A stretch of DNA of 64,000 bases from Pseudovibrio axinellae (GTDB lineage: Bacteria > Pseudomonadota > Alphaproteobacteria > Rhizobiales > Stappiaceae). The position numbers were made by a program, and so were the translations under genes. Positions 1 to 8,221 of the stretch are shown in pieces (position 1 is the stretch's first letter; the number at the start of each line of letters is the position of its first letter). The stretch lies in NCBI RefSeq assembly GCF_900110875.1, contig NZ_FOFM01000009.1:62001-126000 (forward strand), given 5' to 3'. The notes beneath the pieces are model-generated. The model saw nothing but the letters and a program-made list of their open reading frames with translations, had not been told where the DNA came from and searched no databases.

Positions 1-573
1 GTAATTGGCTGTTTTGTCTATCTGGTCACGACAGTTTCGTATTCCCTTTATTTCAAGCGGCTCCCTCTGCTCGACACAGCTATTTTAGCAGCTCTCTTCA
101 CCATGCGCCTTGGTATAGGCGTAGCCCTTGTTGGTGTGCCGCCCTCCCCCTGGCTGTTTGTTTTTTCGATGTACTTGTTCCTCTCGCTGTCTATGGCTAA
201 ACGCCACACCGAATTGGCACGCCATATAGAAACAGGAACCAGACACGAACTATCAGGGCGCGGATACCGCAACATAGACCTGCCGGTCTTGCTCGCACTG
301 GGAACCGCAAGTGGCCTTGCGGCGACATTGGTGATGGTCCTTTACCTCACGAATGAAGCATTCAATGCAGCCTTCTACTCTGCTCCAGCTCTTTTATGGG
401 GCATGCCGCCTGTGCTCTTCCTCTGGCTTGGCAGGGTGTGGCTTAAGTGCCAGCGATTGGAACTCAACGACGACCCTGTCGTCTTCGCCCTAAAGGACAA
501 ACAAAGTTTAGTCCTCGGCGGCGTGTTGACCCTGCTCTTTCTAAGCGCATCCTTTGGAGGCTATCTAATCTAA
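1..573 (+). CDS. UbiA-family prenyltransferase, C-terminal part (5' end outside window)
   Basis: The frame is open from base 1 to the TAA at 571-573, giving the last 190 residues of a polytopic membrane protein. The visible start reads YLVTTVSYSLYFKRLPLLD followed by a stretch ending TMRLGIG. This matches the second half of the UbiA superfamily, in the style of decaprenyl-phosphate phosphoribosyltransferases, where a Y-S-x-x-x-K-R-x-P-x-x-D block precedes a conserved R. About five hydrophobic segments follow. The family transfers a prenyl or polyprenyl-phosphate group in the membrane. The following gtrA overlaps it by one base (TAATG), so the two are translationally coupled. The pairing suggests synthesis and flipping of a polyprenyl-phosphate-linked sugar. 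Whether an N-terminal HAD phosphatase domain is fused, as in many relatives, cannot be seen here. Confidence 0.75.
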   Translation, partial: VIGCFVYLVTTVSYSLYFKRLPLLDTAILAALFTMRLGIGVALVGVPPSPWLFVFSMYLFLSLSMAKRHTELARHIETGTRHELSGRGYRNIDLPVLLALGTASGLAATLVMVLYLTNEAFNAAFYSAPALLWGMPPVLFLWLGRVWLKCQRLELNDDPVVFALKDKQSLVLGGVLTLLFLSASFGGYLI

Positions 574-1025
574 TGATTGTTGCACGACTTGCCGCGCTCA
601 AAGTTTCTTATGACACCACCCCAGAATTCAAGCAGGTCGTCCGCTTCCTGCTCGCAGGCGGATTTGCTGCCTTCGTAAACTGGGCACTAAGGATCGGCCT
701 AACCGTTTTCATGCCGTTCTGGTTAGCAGTGCTACTGGCCTACTTTTTAGGTATGAGCATCGGCTTCACGCTGTACAAACATTTTGTTTTCAGCAGAGCT
801 GCCAAACCAGAAAGCGTGAAACGACAAATACTCATATTTCTCGGCGTAAACATGTTTTCCGCAACTGTCGTCCTCGGGCTGTCAGTTGGGCTCAGCGCGA
901 GCTTCCAAACAGTTCTGCCACTCTTCATGGCCCAAGCACTCGCCCATGGTCTTGCCATCGGCATAGGGGCTCTGACCAATTATTTTGGGCACAAACTTCT
1001 CACTTTCCGCGCAAATTCAACATAA
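573..1025 (+). CDS. GtrA-like membrane protein
   Basis: 150 residues with four predicted membrane segments and the GtrA family pattern: an N-terminal F-x-x-V-R-F-L-L-A-G-G block (about residues 18-28), a central LGMSIGFTLYKHFVFS (about 61-76) and a C-terminal TNYFGHKLLTF. GtrA proteins are thought to flip or help flip polyprenyl-phosphate-linked sugars across the cytoplasmic membrane for surface polysaccharide modification. I chose the ATG at 573 because it overlaps the stop of the upstream UbiA gene, and the N-terminus then fits the family length. A longer in-frame reading from 447 lies inside the UbiA gene. The gene converges on the glycosyltransferase-like gene that ends at 1030, leaving only four bases between them. 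Confidence 0.8.
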   Translation: MIVARLAALKVSYDTTPEFKQVVRFLLAGGFAAFVNWALRIGLTVFMPFWLAVLLAYFLGMSIGFTLYKHFVFSRAAKPESVKRQILIFLGVNMFSATVVLGLSVGLSASFQTVLPLFMAQALAHGLAIGIGALTNYFGHKLLTFRANST

Positions 1026-1029
1026 CAGC

Positions 1030-2304
1030 TCAAACGTTCACGGCGAAGGCAAGTACTTGCATAACAACGCTTAAAAACAACGCCTGAGCAACCAGCAACG
1101 CAAATATCCCCTTATCAACGCTCCTCACCGTCCTAACAACAAACAACATCATCAACGGCAACCAGTCCAAGGTGTAGCGTTGCACAGAATATTGCGAAAA
1201 GCCGTTTGAGTGATAAAAAAGCGTTAGACCGGCGATAAGCAATATGGTCAGAACCGCAAACAAATACTCGCGGCTCCATTGGGCCAGGAAAAAGTAAAAC
1301 AGGAAGGGAGCGCCGATAAAGAGCGCAATTCCTTTGTCGCCAAAACCGCTTAGCTGTGTCAGGTACCTCCCAGAAAACTCTACATCAGGTCCCTGAACAA
1401 AGAAGTGAACCAAATTAAAAAGAAAGTAATCGCGATGGAAAAGCCCTAGCTCCTGCACACGGTGTTCAATCCACGCCGTCAAAGGTTTTCTCAGAGCCTC
1501 CCATTCTGGCGGGAAAATGTAGGCGTAACCTGTTTGCAGCGGATCGCCGAACCGCGCGTAGTTGTAAGCAAAGTATACTAAAATGGCGCAGGCTGGAAAT
1601 ACGGCCAGTTTAAGAAATCGCCGGAAACTCTCCACATTGATAGCAAAGACAGATCTATCTGGTGACGACATCAAGACAAAGAAAAAGGGCATATAAAGAA
1701 TGCTCATCTGGCGGCTCAAAAAGGCAAGCCCGATGAACAAACCAACCAGCCAGGCATTCTTTTTCACCAGAGCGGACCAAAGCGCAAGTGAGGTCAGCAT
1801 CACCGCAACGGCCTGAGCAAAAAACCAAATTCCATCTGCTCGTAGCACGCTATATTGCAGAGGTGTCGCAAATAAGAATGCGAGAACCAATAAGGCTGCT
1901 AGCTGTCTGTCAGTTTGGTAAACTCGAGAAACCTGCCACCACACGACTGCGGTAACGGTAAAGCACAGCGTGCCTAACACAATAAAATGCTGGAAACTGG
2001 CACCAAAAATTGCAACGAATGGCAGCGCAATGAGGGCTGGGACTGGCGGGAAGATAACAAAGATTTTTTCTTCAAACAGCGCGCAGTCGAGGTCAAAACA
2101 ACGAGTAGCATCGAACCTGCCTTGCAAGAAGGCTTCTGCAAGTAACGCATAAGAATTGCTTTCCGGCTGCTCGCCAAGAATACGAAAGACAATCGCTGCC
2201 AACAGAATAACAGACAGCCCGCCGACCACAAACGGCAGGAGCGCCTCTCGAAAGCGTTCAATAAAAACCATGATGCCCCCCCAAATATATGAGAGTAATA
2301 ACAT
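1030..2304 (-). CDS. GT-C-like polytopic membrane protein (putative dolichyl-phosphate-type glycosyltransferase)
   Basis: About 424 residues, rich in hydrophobic segments (10 or more). A short hydrophilic loop after the first helix (EQPESNSYALLAEAFLQG) resembles the first periplasmic loop of GT-C glycosyltransferases and PMT-like mannosyltransferases, which use polyprenyl-phosphate sugars as donors. The acidic pair FDLDCALFEEK in that loop could be the catalytic acidic motif, though this is inference. Its position beside UbiA and GtrA supports a role in lipid-linked sugar transfer. The ATG at 2304 is preceded by AGGAAA at a suitable distance. An alternative ATG at 2271 follows a G-rich run. 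Specific family membership is uncertain because these proteins diverge strongly. Confidence 0.6.
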   Translation of the reverse strand: MLLLSYIWGGIMVFIERFREALLPFVVGGLSVILLAAIVFRILGEQPESNSYALLAEAFLQGRFDATRCFDLDCALFEEKIFVIFPPVPALIALPFVAIFGASFQHFIVLGTLCFTVTAVVWWQVSRVYQTDRQLAALLVLAFLFATPLQYSVLRADGIWFFAQAVAVMLTSLALWSALVKKNAWLVGLFIGLAFLSRQMSILYMPFFFVLMSSPDRSVFAINVESFRRFLKLAVFPACAILVYFAYNYARFGDPLQTGYAYIFPPEWEALRKPLTAWIEHRVQELGLFHRDYFLFNLVHFFVQGPDVEFSGRYLTQLSGFGDKGIALFIGAPFLFYFFLAQWSREYLFAVLTILLIAGLTLFYHSNGFSQYSVQRYTLDWLPLMMLFVVRTVRSVDKGIFALLVAQALFLSVVMQVLAFAVNV

Positions 2305-2383
2305 CAAGTTTCCTAGTGTATTCTTAAGAGGCTAACCCGATTTTCAAAGTGGAGCTGATAAGAAACCAACTTAGGGAGAAACC

Positions 2384-2674
2384 GAAATAAAAAGCCAGGA
2401 TACGCTGGAATTTGTAGCTCTGATATCAACTTTGATAAGCCTTAAAGCACTTTCGGTCCACGCTGTTTTACCTGCACTTTCAGCCATCGGACGAGACCTG
2501 GATATTGTAAGTTCGCAAAACATAGGGCTCATAACTTCAGGATTTTTCCTCGGCCTGAGCCCTGGGCAGCTTATACTTGGTCCTGCCTCGGACCGTTTTG
2601 GCAGAAAACCAACCATCTATGCTGGTACTGCTCTGTTCGTTCTTGGTTCAATTTTGACCACAATGGCAACCGTG
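2384..2674 (+). pseudogene. N-terminal remnant of a Bcr/CflA-type MFS exporter (partial duplicate)
   Basis: The frame reads EFVALISTL, then LSVHAVLPALSAI, then GPASDRFGRKPTIYAG and ILTTMATV. This is clearly parallel to residues about 11-110 of the intact exporter at 3034-4296, including MFS motif A (G-x-x-S-D-R-F-G-R-K-P). The homology stops near 2671. The frame then runs on through unrelated sequence to a stop at 2800. No ATG with a ribosome site sits where the start should be; the first in-frame ATG (2432) is inside the first membrane helix. I read this as the relic of a tandem duplicate that lost its start and everything after the third transmembrane segment. The divergence between the copies is large, so the duplication is not recent. 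Confidence 0.75.
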
Positions 2675-3033
2675 AGTAAGCACTACAAAAGAGACGAGTT
2701 GATCGACGTTTTATTGTGGCACAGATTCACCGGTACAAATTTGCTAAGTGTGGTCCCCCAAGATAGGATACTTGCGTTCCGCCAAGCAAATAAATCCTGA
2801 GCCCTTGAACGAATTAAAGAACGGGCAAGCTACCCAGACGTGGACCAACAGGGTCGCTTCATCGCACCGAAATAGCCAAAATGGCCTTTTATTAGAATTT
2901 ATCTCATTTCTTGATTTCAGCGATGTTGGCTGTTAGGAGAGAAAGCTCACTCCCACAGACTACGCCGAAATCACGGCAGATCCTGAACTAAGGGCTTTAA
3001 ACCAAATCAGGATCAAGACAGGAATATATTGAA
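2675..3033. other. Non-coding gap after the MFS remnant; inverted repeat before the intact exporter
   Basis: I recognise no gene here. The junction at about 2672 ends the MFS homology abruptly, and the following sequence matches no family that I can name on either strand. An 8-bp inverted repeat, GATCCTGA at 2979-2986 and TCAGGATC at 3007-3014, lies 20 bases upstream of the exporter start. It could be an operator or a leader hairpin. The ribosome site of the exporter (AGGAA, 3019-3023) follows it directly. Confidence 0.4.
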
Positions 3034-4296
3034 ATGTCGGACACTCCCAAAACCGCAGGTGCGAGCCTGGGACCGGTTGAATTTGTCGCCCTTATGGCTT
3101 CGCTGACATCCCTCACAGCACTTTCAATCGACGCCGTTCTGCCAGCTTTTTCTGTCATTACAAAAGACCTGAAACTCGAAAATCCCAATAATATCCAGTT
3201 TATTATCTCTGCATTATTTCTGGGTTTGAGCCTGGGGCAGTTTATTTTTGGTCCGGTCTCTGATCGGTTTGGAAGGAAACCAGCCGTCTATGCAGGTTCT
3301 GTGGTGTTTGCGATTGGCGCAATCCTTGCTGCGACTGCAACATCTTTGCCAATGATGATTTTTGGTCGACTGCTACAGGGCATCGGCGCAAGTGCGCACC
3401 GCACAGTGGTTATGGCGATTATTCGCGATAACTATGCTGGTGCTGAGATGGCGCGCATTCTATCATTCGTTACAGCTGTATTTATTATTGTACCCACCTT
3501 AGCACCTTTGCTCGGTCAGGCTATCCTGCTTGCAGCGGGGTGGCGTGCGATCTTTGTCATCATGCTCATTATGGCATCTGTTGGATGCATCTGGCTCGCT
3601 TTGCGACAACCAGAAACCTTAAAGCCAGAAAACCGCAGGACGATAACTCCCCGTGTTTTATGGGCTGGAGTTTTAGAGGTTACAAAGCACAGGGCAACGC
3701 TGTTTTACACGGCGGCAACAGGCTTCATTTTCGGTGCGATGATGAGCTATCTAAGCATGGCCCAGCCAATATTTGCAGATATTTACAACATCCACGAAAC
3801 GTTTCCACTTTATTTTTCGGGCATTGCGATCGTCTTTGGCATTGCCTCTATTGTGAATGGCAGGCTCGTAAGACGTATCGGCTTGCAGAAAATGTGCCGT
3901 CTGGCGCTTAGCGTCCAGCTGGCGGCTAGCATTATCTTTCTTCTCTATCTAGTCCTTGTAAACCCCACGCCTACCCTATGGCAGTTCATGAGTTATCTTT
4001 CAGTCGCGCTTTTCTGCCAACCAATGTTGAATGGAAACCTCAACGCGATGTCTATGGAGCCACTTGGTCACTTAGCCGGATTGGCTGCAACCCTGATTGG
4101 TGCCTCAACCACCTTCATCGCGCTCATACTCTCAGTAATCGTAGGGCGCTTCTACGATCAAACCTTGTTACCACTATCAGTCGCATTTTTCGTTTTTGGT
4201 AGTGTGGCGCTCCTGCTGGTAACCATCGGGTCAAAGCTACAACGAGCTGAAGAAACCGCTTCAAACATTGGTCTATCAGCTAAGGCCAACGCTTAA
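3034..4296 (+). CDS. Bcr/CflA-family multidrug efflux MFS transporter
   Basis: 420 residues with 12 predicted membrane helices, the normal length for the drug:H+ antiporter-1 family. Motif A is present after helix 2 as GPVSDRFGRKPAVYAG (about residues 69-84). The helix-4 signature RLLQGIGASAHRTVVMAIIRD contains the Q-G-x-G-A and I-R-D elements typical of Bcr/CflA proteins. Family members export drugs such as bicyclomycin, or small metabolites, in exchange for protons across the inner membrane. The ATG at 3034 has AGGAA about ten bases upstream. A truncated paralogue lies directly upstream, so this locus once held two copies. The real substrate cannot be inferred. Confidence 0.85.
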   Translation: MSDTPKTAGASLGPVEFVALMASLTSLTALSIDAVLPAFSVITKDLKLENPNNIQFIISALFLGLSLGQFIFGPVSDRFGRKPAVYAGSVVFAIGAILAATATSLPMMIFGRLLQGIGASAHRTVVMAIIRDNYAGAEMARILSFVTAVFIIVPTLAPLLGQAILLAAGWRAIFVIMLIMASVGCIWLALRQPETLKPENRRTITPRVLWAGVLEVTKHRATLFYTAATGFIFGAMMSYLSMAQPIFADIYNIHETFPLYFSGIAIVFGIASIVNGRLVRRIGLQKMCRLALSVQLAASIIFLLYLVLVNPTPTLWQFMSYLSVALFCQPMLNGNLNAMSMEPLGHLAGLAATLIGASTTFIALILSVIVGRFYDQTLLPLSVAFFVFGSVALLLVTIGSKLQRAEETASNIGLSAKANA

Positions 4297-4323
4297 CCTG
4301 CAAGATACAACAGAAGATAATTG

Positions 4324-4375
4324 ATGCCGGCTATTGTTTTTTGGGAAGTGTTCTCACCCAAGGAATAGCCGGCAT
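4324..4375. repeat. Long perfect inverted repeat over the 3' end of the lipoprotein gene
   Basis: ATGCCGGCTATT (4324-4335) pairs perfectly with AATAGCCGGCAT (4364-4375). Inside the loop a second pair is nested: TTGGG (4341-4345) and CCCAA (4357-4361). The stop codon of the minus-strand lipoprotein gene lies in the outer arm. It may act as a terminator-like or mRNA-protecting hairpin between the convergent exporter and lipoprotein genes. There is no long T-run after the stem on either strand. Confidence 0.55.
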
Positions 4376-4717
4376 TTCCACGCCAGCTCCAGGGAACCAA
4401 TCGTCGCGCACGTCTTCATGACCTTCTTTGGTGCAAACGATCTGAGCATCTTTGTACTCTTGCGGAATAACAAGCTGCCCAGGACTCTTAACGTGAAGAT
4501 TCTCAGCAAACCCATCCAAAACGCACTCGGCACCGGATGGGTTGGTCTCAATGGAAACAACATATGCATCAGACGGTGCCGTCGATAAATCAGGTTCAAC
4601 ATCACTTGATTGGCACGCAACAAGCAGTGTCCCTAATGTAGCTATAAAGCTGGCACCAGCCCCACACGAAATGAAAGAGCGGAAGTGACTGCTTTTTGAA
4701 ACTTTAGCAAAGCGCAC
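4331..4717 (-). CDS. Small lipoprotein, paralogue of the one at 18174-18617
   Basis: 128 residues. The start is GTG at 4717, preceded by AGGAGA at a six-base spacing, which decides the start. A basic N-terminus and hydrophobic stretch end in a lipobox-like LLVAC (Cys35), so the mature protein should be lipid-anchored, most likely in the outer membrane. The mature part contains VSIETNPSGAECVLDGF, then a PGQLVIPQEY segment and an IVCTKEGHE segment. This resembles a short PEGA-like beta fold in which a T-N-P-x-G-A-x-C-x-L-x-G block is followed by a P-G-x-x-x-x-P turn and a second Cys. The protein at 18174-18617 shares this pattern. Function is unknown. Confidence 0.65.
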   Translation of the reverse strand: MRFAKVSKSSHFRSFISCGAGASFIATLGTLLVACQSSDVEPDLSTAPSDAYVVSIETNPSGAECVLDGFAENLHVKSPGQLVIPQEYKDAQIVCTKEGHEDVRDDWFPGAGVEMPAIPWVRTLPKKQ

Positions 4718-4759
4718 GCGAATCTCCTGAGATGCAGTTCCACTTGGAAGCTACGCGCA

Positions 4760-4821
4760 TTCGCAAAGTTGGGTGAACCCCCAAATTAAACATGACTATT
4801 TATGCGGTACCGCTTTGCGAA
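4760..4821. repeat. Nested inverted repeat in the lipoprotein-VOC gap
   Basis: TTCGCAAAG (4760-4768) is the perfect reverse complement of CTTTGCGAA (4813-4821). An inner pair TTGGG (4769-4773) and CCCAA (4780-4784) abuts the left arm. It lies between the start of the lipoprotein gene and the end of the VOC gene and could fold in RNA from either strand. Its role is unknown. Confidence 0.4.
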
Positions 4822-4874
4822 GGTCACATAACATTACCCGCCTAAATGATTTTGGAAACGGGACCGTCCTTTGT

Positions 4875-5228
4875 TTAACTGTCTGACCACACCGCCAATT
4901 CATTGTTGTTTGGGTCGAGAAAATGAAAGCGGCGCCCTCCAGGAAACGAGAATATTTCACGGCAAATTTTCGCACCGTGTAAGACTAGCGTTTCTCGTAA
5001 TTTTTCCAGATCATTTGCATATAAAACGACAAGTGCTGCGCCACTTGCCGCGGAGGATGAGAGGGCTGACTTAAAAAATCCACCGTCAAACTCACCATCG
5101 TTGAAAGCGATATATTCAGGCCCAAAATCTTTGAATTTCCACCCAAGTGCGTTGCCATAAAAAGTCTTCACAGCTTCTAAGTCTGCGGCTGGCAGTTCGA
5201 TGTAATTGATCTTTCCAGACCCTGTCAT
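4875..5228 (-). CDS. VOC-superfamily protein (glyoxalase/bleomycin-resistance fold)
   Basis: 117 residues from an ATG at 5228 with AAGGG seven bases upstream. The sequence has the paired beta-alpha-beta-beta-beta pattern of the vicinal oxygen chelate superfamily. It begins INYIELPAADLEAVKTFYGNALGW, with the usual contact Glu in the first strand, and has GWKFKDFGPEYIAF in the middle and FHFLDPNNNELAVWSD at the end, with the final metal-ligand-like Glu. The subgroup with an N-terminal x-Y-I-E-x-P and short loops is often annotated as glyoxalase-like or as an antibiotic-binding protein. The substrate is not predictable. It stands alone on the minus strand upstream of the lipoprotein gene. Confidence 0.75.
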   Translation of the reverse strand: MTGSGKINYIELPAADLEAVKTFYGNALGWKFKDFGPEYIAFNDGEFDGGFFKSALSSSAASGAALVVLYANDLEKLRETLVLHGAKICREIFSFPGGRRFHFLDPNNNELAVWSDS

Positions 5229-5348
5229 TTTATGACCCTTTAAAGAGTGCAGTAACAATTATCCTAGACCAAATTACACGCAGCGTCTCATATAACGAGC
5301 GACATGCTCTCGTCTGCCTGTAAATCTTGAATATTGCGAGCGCTTAAT

Positions 5349-5966
5349 ATGAGTGTGATGATACAGCCATCCCCTCATCATAACAGTAAGCAAGGTATCG
5401 AGCTGAAAATTCTAGATTTTCTTATCTTCAAAACTGCAACTCTAACGGTGTTCGCTGTTTCTTGTGTTAGCGCGACATCGAGTTTTGCCCAGCCCGCACA
5501 AAATGATGTTACGGGAGTGGTTAGCAGCCCCAAAATGACTACTCATCAGCACGGAGACTGCGTATTGGTGTGTTATGACCCGGCAATCAATAGCTTAAGC
5601 TGTCAGATTAAGCAGCGCGTAGTGCATTTCGAAAGTAGCCGGAACATTCTTCAAATGATGACCTATAACTCAAAAGACAAGAGTGATATCGCATAATATG
5701 TGCTCTCACTCGATTTTCTATTGGGACCAGGTGTCGGTGTAAATGTTGGAGACCACCAGGCAGTAGCACGCATGAGCCGCTGCACTGCAATCGGGTGCGT
5801 CATAGAAGGTAAAACGGAAGACGCTTTCACCAAAGCAATGAAGGCGGTAACAGAGCAAGGGCGATTTGTGATTATGTCCTAAGCTGGCACAAAAGTCGGC
5901 ATCAACTTCTCTACTTCCGGCTTCACAAAAGCCTATAACGAGATGCGAGACCAAAACACTCAATAA
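5349..5966 (+). pseudogene. IalB-family (invasion-associated locus B) pseudogene with two in-frame stops
   Basis: One continuous frame runs from 5349 to the TAA at 5964-5966 but is cut by TAA at 5694-5696 and again at 5880-5882. The first segment has a signal peptide ending in SSFA-QPA and then HGDCVLVCYDPA...LSCQIKQRVV, the place where IalB proteins carry H-G-D-W and a C-x-x-x-Q-x-V element. The second segment reads LDFLLGPGVGVNVGD, then a RC-x(3)-GCV pair and AFTKAMKAV. The third reads GTKVGINFSTSGFTKAYNEM, the conserved IalB C-terminal F-S-x-x-G-F-x-x-A-Y. All three parts are in register, so the gene decayed by point mutation without frameshift. The usual Trp of H-G-D-W is Cys here, a further sign of decay. 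IalB proteins are periplasmic or outer-membrane proteins of alphaproteobacteria. Confidence 0.8.
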
Positions 5967-6297
5967 GTCTCACAAACGCTTAGAGGCTTAACAACAGAGC
6001 TGCTGGCATTCAGACCAATGAATACACATAGGGCATGGTCAGAACAATGCGGTTCGGCAGGCTGGTTTGTCGTTGATGCTCTCTGACTGAAGTGATGGTG
6101 GCTCTGGTTTTCGAACAACTCTGGATAAGAGAAAACCGCGCTGTAAGAAACGTCGGCGATTTCCCTTTTTGATAGATGTGCTTGTCGACAGAGATCCTTA
6201 GCTGGTTCAGCCGCAGAAAATATAACTATGGCCATGCGATGGAATTCATTATTTGAAGACGCGCTTGCGCTTTATTAAGATAGGAACGAGCCTTGGT
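5967..6297. other. Gap with no recognisable gene
   Basis: Between the IalB pseudogene and the oxidoreductase gene I see no supported gene. A 91-codon minus-strand frame contains a short stretch faintly like the second helix-turn-helix of AraC regulators, but not enough to call it. Confidence 0.4.
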
Positions 6298-7266
6298 TCA
6301 GGTTGGCAAGAGAATAGTACTCCCAGTTGTTCTGCCTGCTTCCAATTCTGTATGTGCAAGCGCTGCATCCGTGAGAGCATACTCTGCTCCGATCGCGTTA
6401 ATGAGCCCCGACCTCAAGGCAGAAAACAAGTCCGTTGCTGCTAACCTATAATCTGCAATGTTCTTGATATAGGCAATCACGCTCGGCTGGCTCAACTTGA
6501 TAGACCCGATCTCTTCAACGTGGAGGGGAGGAACCGCCCCGGCCGGTTGGCCTAGATTTGCAAGAGTTCCAAACGGCCGTATACAGGCGATGGTTTGCTT
6601 CAACATATTTCCACCAATGCCATCGCAGGCAAGGTGAACACCTTGGCCTCCTGTAAACTCTATCACTTTTTTCGCCCAGTTTGGATCACTGTGAAGGAAA
6701 ACAGCCTTCGCGCCTGCATTTTTTGCGATCGCAATTTTTCTTTCAGAACCAACCGTAGCAATAACGATGGCCCCAAGTTGCGTCGCCCACCGAGATACCA
6801 ATTGCCCTAACCCACCTGCTCCGGCATGCACAAGGACAAACTCCTTTGCGCTAACCGAATGAACCCGGCGTAAAATCATTTGGGCTGTTAACCCACGTAG
6901 CATACTACTGCCTACCAACCTGTTCGAAAGGTCATCTGGCACCCCAATTAAGCAACCTTGCGGAATGTTTCTAGTCTCAGCATAGCTTCCAGGTGGGGTA
7001 GCAGCATAAGCAACCCGTTGTCCCACATGGAAATTTGCAACATTGGTCCCCACAGCTACAACGACACCAGCCCCTTCAACACCAAGCACTGCAGCGAATT
7101 GAGGGAGAGGGTAAAGGCCTTTGCGATGATAAATATCGACGTAATTAACGCCAATTGTGGTCTGGCGAACTTGAACCTCCTCAGGGGTGGGGTCCGGCAC
7201 AACAGTGTTCACCGTTGCAAAGACTTCGGGGCCACCAACGGTTTGTAATTCAATAGATAACGACAA
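6298..7266 (-). CDS. NADPH:quinone oxidoreductase (zinc-independent MDR family)
   Basis: About 322 residues of the medium-chain dehydrogenase/reductase superfamily, quinone oxidoreductase branch. The N-terminal GroES-like domain has VNYVDIYHRKGLYPLP, the QOR signature N-x-x-D-x-x-x-R-x-G-x-Y, and LGVEGAGVV. The Rossmann half has VHAGAGGLGQLVSRWA with an A-x-x-G-G-x-G nucleotide loop and a CDGIGG segment. No structural zinc Cys cluster is visible. The enzyme probably reduces quinones or enones with NADPH in the cytosol. I chose the TTG at 7266, preceded by GGAG at eight bases, because it starts just before SIELQTVGGPEVF, where family members begin. A longer reading from an ATG at 7350 would begin inside the palindrome next to the divergent LysR gene. 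Confidence 0.8.
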   Translation of the reverse strand: MSLSIELQTVGGPEVFATVNTVVPDPTPEEVQVRQTTIGVNYVDIYHRKGLYPLPQFAAVLGVEGAGVVVAVGTNVANFHVGQRVAYAATPPGSYAETRNIPQGCLIGVPDDLSNRLVGSSMLRGLTAQMILRRVHSVSAKEFVLVHAGAGGLGQLVSRWATQLGAIVIATVGSERKIAIAKNAGAKAVFLHSDPNWAKKVIEFTGGQGVHLACDGIGGNMLKQTIACIRPFGTLANLGQPAGAVPPLHVEEIGSIKLSQPSVIAYIKNIADYRLAATDLFSALRSGLINAIGAEYALTDAALAHTELEAGRTTGSTILLPT

Positions 7267-7348
7267 TTTTCCAGCTCCAGTTGAAACACTTGCTCTGCCA
7301 AAATACACATCTGAAAAGAAGAGAAAATTCCTGTAATTTGCCCAGCTC

Positions 7349-7366
7349 ATGTGCAATAATGCACAT
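7349..7366. promoter_or_regulatory. Palindromic candidate operator at the LysR start
   Basis: ATGTGCA (7349-7355), four bases, then TGCACAT (7360-7366) form a perfect 7-4-7 inverted repeat. It ends at the base before the LysR start codon (7367) and lies in the divergent gap shared with the quinone oxidoreductase gene. This is the expected place for an autoregulatory LysR site. No Shine-Dalgarno sequence is visible for the LysR gene, so its mRNA may start inside or next to this site. Confidence 0.55.
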
Positions 7367-8221
7367 ATGTTTGATTGGCAGGACCTCCAATTCTTTCTAG
7401 CACTGTCCCGTTCGGGCTCCCTGTCTGCCGCAGCCCGCGATCTAGGTGTGGATCATGCTACTGTTGGTCGTCGCGTCTCCTCCCTAGAAACGGCCCTTAA
7501 CCTCAAACTCGTCGATCGCCTTCCGCGTCATTGCCCGTTGACCGACAATGGCCGCCTCATATCTGCACTAGCAGAGGATGTTGACGGGTTGGCTCATGAG
7601 ATCAAACGCTTGGCAAAAGGTGCAGCCACATCATTGTCAGGTACAGTTCGCATCAGCGTACCGCCCGCTTTGTCAGCTTGCTGTATAGCGCCTCAGCTCG
7701 CCTCACTCCGACAACGCTACCCAGAGCTGAAAATCACATTATTGAGCTCGCCCGATTTTGCAGACGTTGGCCGCGGAGAAGCAGACATTGCTTTACGCTT
7801 GAGCCAACCCAAAGAAGCTGACGCCATTACCCGCAAAGTCGCGGCAATAGGCTTTGCTGCATACGCAACACCCGAATATATGGCTCGCCCCGCATATTCT
7901 TGGGAGTTTATCGCCTTTGACAGTGGTATGGATCAGGCGCCGCAACAGCAGTGGTTACAAGGCATACTGAAGGGCCGTTCCATTGCTTTAGAGGCAAGTG
8001 ACCTTTTTGCGCAGGAGGTGGCGGCTCAAGCTGGTGCAGGGGTTGCTGTGCTGCCGACCATTGTTGGAGATAAGAATCCAGCGCTATCAAGAGTAGAGAC
8101 TGACGTTCCTCCGCCAATAAGAGACCTATGGATCATAACCTACCCAGACTTGCGTCGCTCGCCGTTAATTCGCGTGACAATGGACTTTTTGATTGAGTGT
8201 TTTCGCGGTAAATCCTCTTGA
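7367..8221 (+). CDS. LysR-family transcriptional regulator
   Basis: 284 residues. The N-terminal winged helix reads FDWQDLQFFLALSRSGSLSAAA, then DHATVGRRVSSLE and LVDRLPRHCPLTDNGR, a canonical LTTR DNA-binding domain of the subgroup with D-H-A-T-V-x-R-R. The C-terminal substrate-binding domain includes GTVRISVPPALS and the typical GAGVAVLP near the end. It diverges from the quinone oxidoreductase gene at 6298-7266 and most likely controls it, with an inducer that could be a quinone-like compound (inference). An upstream in-frame ATG at 7349 would add six residues and coincide with the palindrome. The internal ATG at 7367 gives the family N-terminus. Confidence 0.85.
   Translation: MFDWQDLQFFLALSRSGSLSAAARDLGVDHATVGRRVSSLETALNLKLVDRLPRHCPLTDNGRLISALAEDVDGLAHEIKRLAKGAATSLSGTVRISVPPALSACCIAPQLASLRQRYPELKITLLSSPDFADVGRGEADIALRLSQPKEADAITRKVAAIGFAAYATPEYMARPAYSWEFIAFDSGMDQAPQQQWLQGILKGRSIALEASDLFAQEVAAQAGAGVAVLPTIVGDKNPALSRVETDVPPPIRDLWIITYPDLRRSPLIRVTMDFLIECFRGKSS

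Noticed and set aside
5960-6235. Minus-strand 91-codon frame with a short AraC-like helix-turn-helix resemblance
   Set aside because: Only about 30 residues can be forced onto the motif, there is no ribosome site, and no other AraC features are present.
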